From NCBI GenBank assembly GCA_023634235.1, contig JAMKCF010000016.1, forward strand, positions 7,921,366 to 7,985,365: a stretch of DNA of 64,000 bases, in the 5' to 3' direction. Position 1 is the stretch's first letter; every line of letters begins with the position of its first letter. The notes beneath the pieces are model-generated. The model saw nothing but the letters and a program-made list of their open reading frames with translations, did not search any database and was not told where the DNA came from. A program made the position numbers and the translations under genes. This stretch comes from Pisaster brevispinus (Eukaryota; Echinodermata; Asteroidea; Forcipulatida; Asteriidae). Of this stretch, positions 44,440 through 55,475 are shown piece by piece.

Positions 44440-46251
44440 ATGAACTGTCTCACCATGAGAGTAGTGTTCGTAATTATCTTCTTAACAATTTGTGTAAAAA
44501 GTTGTCTCTCTGGGTGTAATGACCGAAGACTTATCTCAAGCTACTACTCGGCTGACAATCGGATCTTGAAAAGCCATGGTTCCCAGTGGAAGACTGTACC
44601 TTCTCCTGTGCTGTGTGGTCGAGACTGCTCACTCAGCCCCCTATGTCAATCATTTAACTACCACCCCAGTAAACATCTTTGTGTGTTGAATAACGTAACC
44701 AGATCCAGCAGCCCTGATGACCTGGTTGATCTCCTAGGAAGTGTCTATTATGACGAGAACGTGAACACTCCGTTTTTCACAAAATTCGAAACTACATCAA
44801 CCGACGAAGCAATTTCAACAATGGTTACAACGCCCACGACGGAAGCTATTTACACTCAAGCTGTGACGACACCCATGTCTTCTGACTCTTCTTCAGCAGA
44901 AACGACAAAACAAGTCACACCCTCTGCTACCAGCAAGAACTGCACAGAGTTACTTATTACAGGTAAGCGTGACAATGGGATTTACACAATCCACCCCGAT
45001 GGTCTGCCCGAGGGCGTCCAGGTCTACTGTGACATGGAGACCGACGGTGGAGGCTGGATTGTATTTCAAAGGAGACAAGATGGCTCTGTTGACTTTTACC
45101 GCAACTGGGCTGAATATCAAGTAGGTTTTGGCGATCTCAATGGTGAGTTCTGGCTGGGCAATGACATTCTGCGCACAATAACTGCCACCGGACAATGGCA
45201 CCTACGTGTTGAGTTGACTGACTGGAACGGTAATTCTCGTTGGGCCCTTTACATGAGGTTTGCCATATCAGGTGACGAATACAGAATCACTGTTGGTTTG
45301 TTTGATAGTCGTAGTACAACAGGTGATTCGATGGCATTCCAAAATGGGTATTCTTTCACAACGAGTGACCGTGACAACGATGCTTACCTCCCAGAGAACT
45401 GTGCACGGAAATGGGAAGGTGGCTGGTGGTTTAAGGACTGTTTTGAAGCTCATCTCAACGGCCGTTACTTTATAAACCCAAATGTGGGCTACTCTTGGGG
45501 AGTTCAGTGGGCTTCTGATTTTGGGTTTTACTACTCCTTGAAAAAATGCAACATGAAAATACGAGAAGCAGAAGCCGAATCAAGAAGTGTACTAACAAGC
45601 CCAGGTACCTACAAGAGCTGTAAAGAGTTATTTGTATCAGGTACGAATGACAATGGTAAATACATAATCTACCCGGATGGTTTGCAAGTGGGCGTCCAGG
45701 TCTACTGTGATATGGAGACCGACGGTGGAGGCTGGATTGTATTTCAAAGGAGACAAGATGGCTCTGTTGACTTTTACCGTAACTGGGCTGAATATCAAGC
45801 AGGTTTTGGCGATCTCAATGGTGAATTCTGGCTGGGCAATGACATTCTGCGCACAATAACTGCCACCGGACAATGGCACCTACGTGTTGAGTTGACTGAC
45901 TGGAATGGTAACTCTCGTTGGGCCCTTTACATGAGGTTTGCCATATCAGGTGACGAATACAGAATCACTGTTGGCTTGTTTGATAGTCGTAGTACAATAG
46001 GTGATTCAATGGCATTCCAAAATGGGTATTCTTTCACAACGAGCGACCGTGACAACGATGCTTACCTCCCAGAGAACTGTGCACGGAAATGGGAAGGTGG
46101 CTGGTGGTTTAAGGACTGTTTTGAAGCTCATCTCAACGGCCGTTACTTTAGAAACCCAAATGTGGGCTACTCTTGGGGAGTTCAGTGGGCTTCTGGTTTT
46201 GGGTTTTACTACTCCTTGAAAAAATGCAACATGAAAATACGAGAAGCATAA
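44440..46251 (+). CDS. Secreted protein with PAN-like domain and two tandem fibrinogen-related domains
   Basis: This is a single-exon gene of 603 residues. Met at 44,440 is chosen because the frame upstream only continues through a TTG. A signal peptide (core VVFVIIFLTICV) precedes a PAN/apple-like Cys-rich segment (about 26-110, with VLCGRDCSLSPLCQSFNY). Then comes a Thr/Ser-rich, probably O-glycosylated linker (about 115-165) and two fibrinogen-related domains (about 167-377 and 392-603). Each has YCDMETDGGGWIVFQRR, a DRDND calcium-site motif, and the NCA...DCFEAHLNGRY Cys pair. The domains differ at only a handful of residues after GVQVYC, so the duplication is recent or homogenised. Invertebrate proteins of this type are usually secreted lectins that bind acetylated sugars on microbes. 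That function is inference. A TATAAAA lies at 44,280-44,286. Confidence 0.9.
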   Translation: MNCLTMRVVFVIIFLTICVKSCLSGCNDRRLISSYYSADNRILKSHGSQWKTVPSPVLCGRDCSLSPLCQSFNYHPSKHLCVLNNVTRSSSPDDLVDLLGSVYYDENVNTPFFTKFETTSTDEAISTMVTTPTTEAIYTQAVTTPMSSDSSSAETTKQVTPSATSKNCTELLITGKRDNGIYTIHPDGLPEGVQVYCDMETDGGGWIVFQRRQDGSVDFYRNWAEYQVGFGDLNGEFWLGNDILRTITATGQWHLRVELTDWNGNSRWALYMRFAISGDEYRITVGLFDSRSTTGDSMAFQNGYSFTTSDRDNDAYLPENCARKWEGGWWFKDCFEAHLNGRYFINPNVGYSWGVQWASDFGFYYSLKKCNMKIREAEAESRSVLTSPGTYKSCKELFVSGTNDNGKYIIYPDGLQVGVQVYCDMETDGGGWIVFQRRQDGSVDFYRNWAEYQAGFGDLNGEFWLGNDILRTITATGQWHLRVELTDWNGNSRWALYMRFAISGDEYRITVGLFDSRSTIGDSMAFQNGYSFTTSDRDNDAYLPENCARKWEGGWWFKDCFEAHLNGRYFRNPNVGYSWGVQWASGFGFYYSLKKCNMKIREA

Positions 46252-47149
46252 ATTAGGTTTAGATATGGCTCAGCAATAATAACATTTTTAACCAGCGTTA
46301 CCCGTTTTCAGAGATATTCTCACCTGGATTTTTGATGTTTTCACTTCGATGCCGGGTCACGTTCACTCACAAAACGGGCTAAGATAATAAGAAAATTATT
46401 ATGGCCTATCTCCCGGTCAGTTCTGACCAAGGACTATTTAGAGTGGGACAAAGATATCTTCGTCTTGTAAAACAACTCTATGTATACTAGTATTAAGGTT
46501 CAACATCTAAGTGACTATTGCGGAAGGGTAACGGTGTTATCGCAACTCTATACGTGTTTTAGTGACCTTTCATGCAAGTCGACACTTACACGTTGATTTT
46601 TTTTTAAAATTACAGCTGTGAAACTTTTAAGACTAAAGATTTTGGAGCGCTAGGTGGCAGCAGACCTACCAGGTAGATTGTTATTGTGTACGTATAGCTC
46701 TGAGTATGCTTTGGGCGTTGGGTCACAAACGCGAGGCTCTAGCGAGGCACGTGAACAAGTAGAAGTGAGTGTGGACATCATTTTCAATAATGATAGATTT
46801 ACCTGTTGCTGCCACCTTGGGTCCACAATATATTTTGTTATTTGAAAGTCGGACAGTGAAAAGACTCGTACTCCAGAAACAAAAGTCAGAAAAGTAAACT
46901 CTGTTGTCCTGATCAAAATAAGGATTATGAAAAGAAGACGTGCCTCTCGGATGGCAATGGAGAACTGGTAATTGTGTTGAGATCAAATGTTATATCTACA
47001 CAACTGTATGCGAAGGTTTAAAATTAAGTTCGTTGTTCTGATAAATAAAGGTTGTATCATAACTTGTGTGTACGACAGTTACAGCTTGAAAGGCTTCTGA
47101 CTGGCACCCCGAACAAAGATTGACAACATAAGGAGACAGCCAACATAAG

Positions 47150-47220
47150 GGCTGGATAGTTTAGTTGGTAGAGCGCTGGCACATTAAACCGAAGGTAGTG
47201 GTTAGAAGTCCCGCTTTCGT
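47150..47220 (+). pseudogene. tRNA-like relic
   Basis: ATAGTTTAGTTGGTAGAGCG is a near-perfect A box, and GGTTAGAAGTCC is a damaged B box. The ends do not form an acceptor stem that I can see, so this is a tRNA pseudogene or SINE head, not an active tRNA gene. Confidence 0.5.
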
Positions 47221-48497
47221 AATTTTTTTTTTCATTAATCATTATAAAATTAAAATAAGAAAAGATGCACAACTTTACAAATTGCGCAAGGGTTTCTACC
47301 ACTATATTCATGAGGAACTTGTGTTCTCAACCTTGGCATGTTCCGAACCGATATCTTCAATTCATGTCTGACAACCTACAATCTAAACCTTGACCCGGTT
47401 CCGGGTTGCAGGGGGGTTTGACCCATTTCTGGGTCAATGCAACCCGGAATCTCTGTCATAAAGACGGACAAATGGGTCAAACTGAAGTAGACTTTGAGTT
47501 AAATTAAATTGAAATTCAATAAGTGAACGCAATCCGGGTCAATTCTGACCAGACAGTTTTTTCTAGAGTGTAAACGCATTCAGGATCTTTTGGATTAGTT
47601 CTGACAAGCAGTCAATTGATGGTAGTATTTTTTGAAACTTTCATCGTTTTTTTAATCGTGGTGTACGCTTTCTTTTTTCATGAAAGAGTGGCTCCTGTCA
47701 TCTCACTGTAGGTGGCTTGAAAACGGCCCTGGACCAGTTGCTAATGTTTGTGTTGATTAATTTCAGCATAATGAGCTGTGGTTTATAAACAATAACCTTA
47801 GAAAACTCAGAGAAAAGACAATGGCATATGTTCTTTGAAATGGAAGACTGGGAAGATGATGAGTATCAACAGGAGAAACAAATCATGCAAAAGGATACTA
47901 TTTTTTGAACACCAATGTAAGGAGTGGATATTGAACTAAAGTAGCAATTGACCTGAAATGTTATTATGACATCTGCATCTGACAAGTGCATTAATAATAT
48001 TTTCATGTATTTTGGGCTTAAATGTTTGAGCTTTGTCTGAAAACCTGATTTAAATATTTGGTGTCTTATACGCAGGTTGGAAAATCTTTCATTTTGTTAA
48101 CGTTAATTTAAAAGTTAGATGACATGTGTTTGTATTCCGGACTTGTAATGCAGTGTAATTGTTGGCCTTGTGTTAGCTTTTTTAATGTTTAAGTGGTAGC
48201 ATTTAGGCCCATTTATCGCCATTCCAACAAAATGCAATTACTGGCGTCTAAAACTGCAAGGGGTTGGTTGTATCGATTTATATACTAATGCAAGCAACGT
48301 GTCTGTTTGTGTGATCGGGCTGCAAATTTTCGTACGGCCTTTTTTTCGGTCCGGTGATCATACTAAGGGGGTACGATTTTTTTCTTCGTATTTCAAAATT
48401 TGATTTATTTCACTTTTTTTTTTGAAAGAGGATGAACGAACGCAAGGTATGAAAGCGCGGCTGATGATTTACGAAAACATGCCCAACGAAAACAACG

Positions 48498-48545
48498 TTG
48501 ACGTGCGGCACGAATCACGTGCGGCACGAATCACGTGCGGCACCA
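48498..48545 (+). repeat. CACGTGCGG tandem repeat
   Basis: Three units of GTGCGGCACGAATCAC, which create two CACGTG E-boxes at the joins. Confidence 0.6.
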
Positions 48546-49124
48546 AAACCTGGCCGCTCTCCCATTTGGGTCAAGTTCGCACACGGACCATTCATTATGC
48601 ATACATTATTATTACGCCGATTTTAAATGGTACAACATCTGGGCCCAATTTCATTATTTCCTGCCGACACGTCTGTGTGTGTGTGTATCTCTCTGTGTAC
48701 TATAGAAAATACATTTCCATTATTATTTTTATTTTCTGAATCGATCAAACAATTACCTCGACCAATCACCACAGGAAACTAACAGCCTCGCGAAAGGCTG
48801 CCGAAGGCGGCCTTTTTCGCGAGTGGGGTTAATGAAAATTGATTAAACATAATCAGAAGCGGTTTAGGAGGAAAGCCTTCTCACAAGTGGGGCCAGTATT
48901 AAAAATGTCTCCAACTCTACAATCGGGAGTTCGAAATTATTACAATAAACCAAGCATGAACCGAGAAATACAACTTTCTTTTTCACCGGGATTCTTATAG
49001 TTGGAACAGTCACTGTATACGTTCGGTCCTAACTCAAGAAAATCTAGTCAACAGAAAAACTTGTGTAGCAAATTTATTTAAGAACCAAGAAAATAAAATA
49101 TTAATAGGCGACCGACAACAAGAA

Positions 49125-49195
49125 TTGATGGCGTTTGGGCAGGTTAACCAGTTTTGCTTAGCTTGATTTTCTTAAAAGAGTTGGGCTCTCAGTGG
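49125..49195. repeat. MITE fragment, GGGCCCAATTTC family
   Basis: GGTTAACCAGTTTTGCTTAG and the final GGGCTC resemble one half of the foldback MITE. A mirrored fragment (GAGCCCAAATCATTATAACT) is at 62,328-62,402, and another half at about 105-170. Confidence 0.45.
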
Positions 49196-50564
49196 TTGAT
49201 TTCACTTTCTCTCAGCCTACCAAGTCCATGAAACCAATTTGTAACCATATTTAAGAAAGTGTTTGTTTTCCAAAATAAAATGTGTTGTATAGATATCACG
49301 AGTAGAAAAAATAAATAAATAAACGCCTCTTAAACAGAAGGTATCTCTAATTTAATCAAAGCTTGGATGGTGAGATAAATTCAGTTAAAAGAAAATGTCT
49401 CGTCAGAATCAAAGTTCCTCACTGACCAGGAAACCAAGTCAGAAACTTATTCTTAATTAATCGAATTCATTTTGAACCCCCCCCCCCAAGAGTCTTAGTG
49501 ACAAAGAAATGAGTATGGGTCCCTGGAAAATGCATGGAGTCAGGGTGCTTTGTCACCCTCGTGTGTGTCCGGTAGACGGCAAACTAACATGGGCTGAAGT
49601 AAGTTGATCCAAAAGATGGTGCTATCCGACGAAATTTCTATGTACCAATCGCCCACTGGAATGAATAACTCTCCGAGGGCAGAACCTCCTGCCACACCGG
49701 AGAGGAAGTCATGGTTACAAAATGTTTAAAGAGTCATAATTGTTTTCCCCTACAATCATTTCCAAAGCGTACCACCGGTTCTCCCCAGAACCACCAGTAT
49801 AGAGATTTTACACAGGATGCTACCGCAAAACCCACACCTGACAATCAATTCCGTTTCAAGGCTGTTTGAATCGAAGCCATTGTGATTCTTTAAAATGAAT
49901 TATTGGGAGGAGGGGGGAAGAACCGAAAATTCAAATTTGTGGCCGTTTTTCCTTTCCAAAACTGACCATGTAGAATGCGGTATATTGGTAGCGGTCGTCC
50001 AGAACACAGTTTGTGCGCGAGATTTTATGCACAAAGACATTGTTCAACTGAAAACGAGGAAACGAGGAAATCCGATTGCACTAACGCCTTGGCGTTTTGT
50101 ATTTTAACGTAGAGGAACAGGAAGGAGGCCAGCCCTCTAATTAGAACCGACGAGCACCCACTAAAATACTGAAGCAAAATCTATACCTGAAGATAATGCT
50201 CTGGATTTGAATTGATTTTAACCCTCCAATCAACAGCGCACAAGAATAGCACAAAGCCATCACTTGTGAAGGGCAAAAGGTCAACACGAGGCTGGCTATA
50301 CCTTTATAGACAAGTTTCCAATACCCCATTGAACTAGAAACAAAAACGATCACATTGTACAACTGCATGATGTCGCAATCAACAATAATACAAAAGGTGT
50401 GGCGCAAAAGACACACTGTCAAGTGAAAAAAAAAAAATCGACTGACCAATGCTTTTCAGTAAATTCATTCATCACTTAAAAAGACAGAATTTGTTTTAGT
50501 ACGATTTATTCCAATTCATCTGTGCGTCTTTTCGGAGTGAACATAACGTACAATGTTCTATATA

Positions 50565-50707
50565 TAGACCGTGCAAGTCTCGCGCGTATTCGAACATTTT
50601 TGGGACCACTGTGGTCCAACGTACATTGCTTTAACGCGTTAAAGAAACAAACTCACGCGCTTTAACGGATCCCAATGTTCGAATACGCGCGAGACTTGCA
50701 CAGTCTA
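50565..50707. mobile_element. About 140-bp foldback MITE with TA flanks
   Basis: GACCGTGCAAGTCTCGCGCG at the left faces CGCGCGAGACTTGCACAGTC at the right, both extending into ATTCGAACA/TGTTCGAAT. TA dinucleotides flank both ends, which would suit a Tc1/mariner-type element. Confidence 0.65.
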
Positions 50708-50784
50708 TTGTCGGGCGATTTCGGGCGTTCGTTTCGGGTTTACTTCAACAGTTGTGACCGGAATAAGAAACGGTGATGTATTTG

Positions 50785-50895
50785 TTACGCCTCTGATTCA
50801 GGTACCGATGGTCATCGGGAACAACAAACTCCCCCATAAGCATCCCAAACACTTTCACCGTCACAGTCTTCCATTTCAATACGATGTCATTCTTT
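50785..50895 (-). pseudogene. Decayed fibrinogen-domain fragment
   Basis: Read on the minus strand, about 100 bp resemble the middle of the fibrinogen domain of the 59.9-kb gene. One frame gives IEMEDCDGESVWDAYG beside EMEDWDDVKVWAAYG of the paralog. A shift is then needed to continue into the segment matching GEFAVSGDQY. No flanking domain sequence was recognised. It is a relic of a third family member or a dispersed copy. Confidence 0.6.
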
Positions 50896-51139
50896 AAAAC
50901 TAATTTTTTCCCTCACACCCACCAAATTGCCCTCATGATCACCACACCCTTGATGCTTGCAATAGTCAATAACAAGGCTCTTTAGTAGATCACCAATGTC
51001 GAATAGTATAGGAACGCATTACACCTCATCGATTGATCCCGCGGCCTTCGTGTAATGTAAAATGAATACCAAACAAACAATATCAAAATAAGAAAGGAAA
51101 AAAACCCAACAACAATGGCGAAGGAGAGTTTATCAATAT

Positions 51140-54030
51140 TCATTCATCTCAACATTTATTTCCAAATTGCAAAATGTACAATCAGTAAGAAATACAGAAG
51201 GTCATTATGACAAAAGGCATTAAAAGAAGGCAACAGTAATAAAATGAAGGCGAAATGACACAAATGAAACAGAGGCAATTTAGGAGGCATATTCAGAAGA
51301 CAGAAAAGTCTTGTACAGAAATGCCTGTATGTGAACAATACAACGAACAAAGCAAAACTTAAACTAATCACAAAAGACAGACATGAAAACAGAAACAGGA
51401 CAGACAAAACAACAAAACAGATAACAAACTAACATGCTGGAATGAAATAAAACTGAAAGGGGAACGCAAATATTCTCAGTAGAGATAGAATAATGATGAA
51501 AGAGAAGGAGCTACCTTAGATAATTAAAGACAAGATGTTTTTTATACGAGTTCTTAAAACAGCCAACAGACGACCCTGATTTAATGTTACCATCAATACC
51601 GTTCCAAAGACGAGGTCCATAGAATCTTAATGTGTTCAAAGAGTATGAAGTGCGTGTGAATGGCAGAAAAAAGTTGCGATGGGATCTAGTATTATGACCG
51701 TGAACTTGATGAACTGCAGTGAAATAAGAAGAGAAAACTTGAGGAAGAAGTTTATTAACGTGTTTGTACATGAAAATCCCTGTGTGGAGCTTGTTAATAT
51801 CTGAAAGAGTTAATGTTTGCAGTGAAGTGAAAAGGGGGGCGGTATGATCCCGTGGACCTGAAAGGGTGCAAATTCTAATGGCCCGTTTTTGGATGGTAGT
51901 GAGTGAATGAAGTTTGTTGTTACTGGAGCGTGCCCAAACGATGTTACAATAGTTCAGATAAGGCAAGATAAGTGTGTTATAGAGAGAAACTAAAGTAGAA
52001 GATGGAAGAAAAGAGCGAAGTTTAGACAAAACGCCGGTATTGCGAGAGACAATTTTAGTGACCGAAGAGATATGGTCACTCCAGTTGAGTTTGTCATCTA
52101 CAATGACACCCAAGAATTTTGTAGAACGAACAATAGAGATGGGGGTATTGTCGATGCTGATTGAGAAATTTAAAGAAGAAAAATCGTTGGATTTATTGAA
52201 GAAAATGCATTTGGTTTTGTTCGAATTCAAAGAAAGTTGATTAGATTTGAACCAGGATGAGACTTTGATAAGCTCATCGTTGAGAGTGGAGACAAGAGAA
52301 TCAAAACTGGGATTAGAAAAGATAATAGTAGTGTCGTCAGCAAATAAAAGAAAAGATAATAAAGAAGAGCAATTATGTAAATCATTTACATAAATCAGAA
52401 ACAAAAGGGGCCCAAGAATCGACCCCTGTGGAACACCATGTGTAATAGAGCTCTGAAGGGAGCTACAATCACCAATGAGGGTATATTGCTGGCGGTTGTC
52501 AAGATAGTCCTTAAACCATTGTAGAGCACACCCCCTAACACCATAGAAGTTCAGTTTAGAAAGAAGGATCGTGTGATCAATTGTATCGAAAGCCTTAGAT
52601 AGATCGATGAACACTCCAGCTATATACAATTTATCACACAAAGAACTAGAGATTAGATCAGTGAGATGAATAAGAGCCATATCGGTTGAGTGATTGCTTC
52701 GAAAGCCAAACTGATTATCGAAGAGAATGTTGAAGTTGGAAAGGAATTTGAACAAGCGATTGTAGACAAGTCGCTCGAGTAACTTAGAAAAACAAGGGAG
52801 AACAGAAATAGGTCGATAATTGTGAATGTCCTCGGGATCGCCATCTTTAAAAACAGGAGTGACTTTAGCAATCTTTAAGTTCGAGGGAACGGAGCCAGTA
52901 AGAAAAGAAAGATTAAATATATGGGCTAAGGGGTGTGCAATAAGAGAGATGACAGATTTAACGACCGAAGATTTGACGTCATCAAATCCACTACTGGTGT
53001 CACCGTTGAGCTTGCCAGCAATATCAATTATTTCAAAGGGGTTAGTTGGAATAAGAAATAAAGACGAAGTGTTAGAGTTGTGCAAGTAGTCCATGAAATG
53101 AGAATTAGTCGACGGAATATTATTAGCAAGTGATGCACCAATGTTAGTAAAATAAGAATTGAAGGCATTGGCAATACCAGCAGGGTCTGAGAAAACCTGC
53201 TCGTCATCATGACATTTGTTGGGAAGGTCAGCCTTTTTACCTTTACCAAGAATTTTGTTTATTTCCCGCCAAGTGCTCTTCATGTTATTTTTACACTTGT
53301 CGAACTTATTGGCGTAGTAACTTTTCTTGGCAAGACGAATTATTGATGTCAGGCGGTTCTTGTAATTTGTATACAGATGTTCATTCTGCGCAGATGGATT
53401 GCGCAGAAAACGCCGATATAACTTGTTCTTCCTATTGCAGGAATTAATGATGGCCTTGGTGATCCATGGTTGATTCTTTTGCCTGCCGATCCTTTTGGTG
53501 ATGAGAGGGAAATGGTGATTATAGATGTCAGAAAAACGAGAAAGAAAAACATTATAAGCAGATTCAGCTTCCTGACATTCAAAGACTTCACCCCAGTCCG
53601 TAGACTCTATATCAAGAGTAAAAGAATACAAGGTGTTACTATTGATGTTCCTTGTAACATATGTATTTTCGATAGGAGTAGAATTGAGGAAACAAGAATT
53701 TGTGACTTGGAAAAGAGGCAAATGGTCAGAAATATCAGTATTAAGAATACCTGCAGAAATGTCAGTGTCATTGTTGGTTAGTATGTTATCAATCAGGGTG
53801 GAGCTGTGAGGGGTGATGCGTGTAGGCTGATCGATCAAAGGACGGAAGCCGTAGGAATAAATGGTATTCACAAAGTCGTCTGTGGGCTGATGTTCAGAAC
53901 AAGTAAGGAAATTAAGATTAAAATCTCCCATTAAATAACACAGCTTCTTCTCTTTAGCAATGGTATTGAGACATAAGTCAAAACATAATATTGAAGAAGT
54001 GTTTCTGGCTGTGAAATATTGCAAACATCA
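51140..54030 (-). mobile_element. 5'-truncated non-LTR retrotransposon (LINE)
   Basis: The element body is the reverse-transcriptase ORF plus a T-rich 3' region ending near 51,140 at a short ATGAATGAAT-type tail rather than poly(A). CR1/L2/Jockey-like lineages often end in such short repeats. The 5' end is lost: only the last part of the endonuclease remains and an in-frame stop lies immediately upstream. No flanking duplication was identified. Confidence 0.85.
51511..54024 (-). CDS. LINE ORF2 fragment: endonuclease C-terminus plus reverse transcriptase
   Basis: There are 837 open codons; the first is TTG, so this is a frame opening rather than a true start. Residues 1-105 are the end of an apurinic-type endonuclease (GDFN at 33-36, TLIDNILTN, SDH at 99-101). 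The reverse transcriptase follows with NYRPISVLPCFSKLLE, FIDLSKAFDTIDH, GVPQGSILGPLLF and FADD at about 559-562. The C-terminal part (AIRICTLSG, LNTLRFYGPRLWNGID) is the usual LINE ending. No stop or frameshift interrupts the 2.5-kb frame, so the insertion is young. CR1/L2/Jockey-like by motif; the exact clade is not determined. Confidence 0.9.
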   Translation of the reverse strand: MQYFTARNTSSILCFDLCLNTIAKEKKLCYLMGDFNLNFLTCSEHQPTDDFVNTIYSYGFRPLIDQPTRITPHSSTLIDNILTNNDTDISAGILNTDISDHLPLFQVTNSCFLNSTPIENTYVTRNINSNTLYSFTLDIESTDWGEVFECQEAESAYNVFLSRFSDIYNHHFPLITKRIGRQKNQPWITKAIINSCNRKNKLYRRFLRNPSAQNEHLYTNYKNRLTSIIRLAKKSYYANKFDKCKNNMKSTWREINKILGKGKKADLPNKCHDDEQVFSDPAGIANAFNSYFTNIGASLANNIPSTNSHFMDYLHNSNTSSLFLIPTNPFEIIDIAGKLNGDTSSGFDDVKSSVVKSVISLIAHPLAHIFNLSFLTGSVPSNLKIAKVTPVFKDGDPEDIHNYRPISVLPCFSKLLERLVYNRLFKFLSNFNILFDNQFGFRSNHSTDMALIHLTDLISSSLCDKLYIAGVFIDLSKAFDTIDHTILLSKLNFYGVRGCALQWFKDYLDNRQQYTLIGDCSSLQSSITHGVPQGSILGPLLFLIYVNDLHNCSSLLSFLLFADDTTIIFSNPSFDSLVSTLNDELIKVSSWFKSNQLSLNSNKTKCIFFNKSNDFSSLNFSISIDNTPISIVRSTKFLGVIVDDKLNWSDHISSVTKIVSRNTGVLSKLRSFLPSSTLVSLYNTLILPYLNYCNIVWARSSNNKLHSLTTIQKRAIRICTLSGPRDHTAPLFTSLQTLTLSDINKLHTGIFMYKHVNKLLPQVFSSYFTAVHQVHGHNTRSHRNFFLPFTRTSYSLNTLRFYGPRLWNGIDGNIKSGSSVGCFKNSYKKHLVFNYLR

Positions 54031-54059
54031 AAATGAGAACTGAAAACCATTCTGTAAAG

Positions 54060-55230
54060 AAAGGCTTTGTTTTTGTTCAAACCTTTACGACAGAATGCAG
54101 TGGTGCGATGTTTTTCTGTCTTAAATCAAGGAGAGATTTTCTGGCATCAAGACATTATGAAAGTGACTTCATGCACCAGAGAACTAATTGTCTTGGCTAG
54201 TATAAGTTCACGATTCCGGCCCTAGACAGCAAATGGTTCCTCCTCGCACATAGGTTGTTAAACCAAGTTGCTAATAATCCGAGTGCTGTCTTGATTGAAA
54301 AAACAAAACAAAACCACAAAACACACACACACACACACCTTCAGAGCAGGTTGATTAAGACCTAAGAACTAGTCATGCTGTGAAAATCTGCATAATGGCA
54401 CTTTCTTGCAGGTCCCGTGCAACTTTATTTGGTGTCTCATATGGATTTGAGCTAATACATGCATACATATAACACAGGCCGGGGCACTCGTATACCGCGA
54501 TTCTATCAAGATCACACAGCGGTTTTGATGAGGCAAAACATACAACAACAAAAGATGCAAAATACAAAAATGAGAAACAAGCGATGGCTACTAGCAAACA
54601 ATCATTTCATTGTGGGAATAATTAGTGGGGTTTAAGTCCTTGAACAGTTATTGAGAAGCAGTATAACACAAGATATAGTGGGTAGACTGTTCAATAATTG
54701 AGGAGCAAAAGAAGAAGAAGAAACAAGTCTTTTCAGCAGATTTTCATCAGGAAAAAGATCGCGTTTTATCCCAGAGCTTTGGTGAGATTGCATCTATCCC
54801 GCAGTTAAACTGTTGCATGTCTCAAAAGTTACCGAGAGGTAAACGTTTTTGCTGTAGCTACACTACTAAGTGCGCCACCATAAGTTTCGGAGAGTTAGTT
54901 TCCAAGAAGGCAATCAACACGCCGTAACAGCCCATAATTTGCAAGCCTAGCCCAAGCCTAAAAGCAAAAAGTGAATTCACCTTACAAATTCACTCAATAT
55001 AAAATAAAGTTACAAAACGCAGCAAAACCAACCCACCCAACCAACCCCTCCCCCCAAAAAAAATACAACCCCCCTAAAAAAAACCCCACAAAAAACACAA
55101 CAAGAAGAACTAAATAAAACTAGAAACGAAGTAAGCAATGAACCCTTTTAACAGCCAACCACCGCAGGTCATAGCACTACTTCACTTAGCAGCCCGTCAG
55201 CTAAGGAAAACATTACAGAGCCCTAAGATT
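54060..55230. other. Intergenic, nothing recognised
   Basis: Upstream of the truncated LINE on its own strand. Has a (CA)n tract at about 54,323 and A/C-rich stretches near 55,040. No 5' part of the LINE could be identified. Confidence 0.5.
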
Positions 55231-55239
55231 TCAACATTA

Positions 55240-55453
55240 GGGCCTTGTCACATGAGGCAACTTTTACCGGCAACTTGGAGGCAACCAACTGCAGTGCATG
55301 CAAACTGAACACTCTGGTAGCACAGGAGTAATTTTTCAAACTATGTTTTAGGATCCACAAGAAAAATATGTGAACATTCAGATGTGATTGTCTTTTCTTC
55401 ATGGAGATTGCCTGGAACTGGTTGCCTGTAAATTGCCTCGTGTGACATGGCCC
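55240..55453. mobile_element. 214-bp MITE, PIF/Harbinger-like
   Basis: Ends GGGCCTTGTCACATGAGGCA and, inverted, TGCCTCGTGTGACATGGCCC, flanked by TTA at 55,237-55,239 and 55,454-55,456. No coding sequence inside. Confidence 0.75.
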
Positions 55454-55475
55454 TTACACTACTCATCTAAAGGGC

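Larger units (their letters stand above)
46252..49120. other. Intergenic, mostly unrecognised
   Basis: Downstream of the two-domain fibrinogen gene. A candidate poly(A) signal (GATAAATAAAGG) lies far away at about 47,040. The tRNA-like relic and the E-box repeat are the only other items. Confidence 0.5.

Noticed and set aside
47828..47872. FEMEDWEDDEY, resembling the EMEDWDD motif of the fibrinogen domains
   Set aside because: Only about ten residues match and similarity ends abruptly, with no flanking domain sequence; chance or an untraceable relic.
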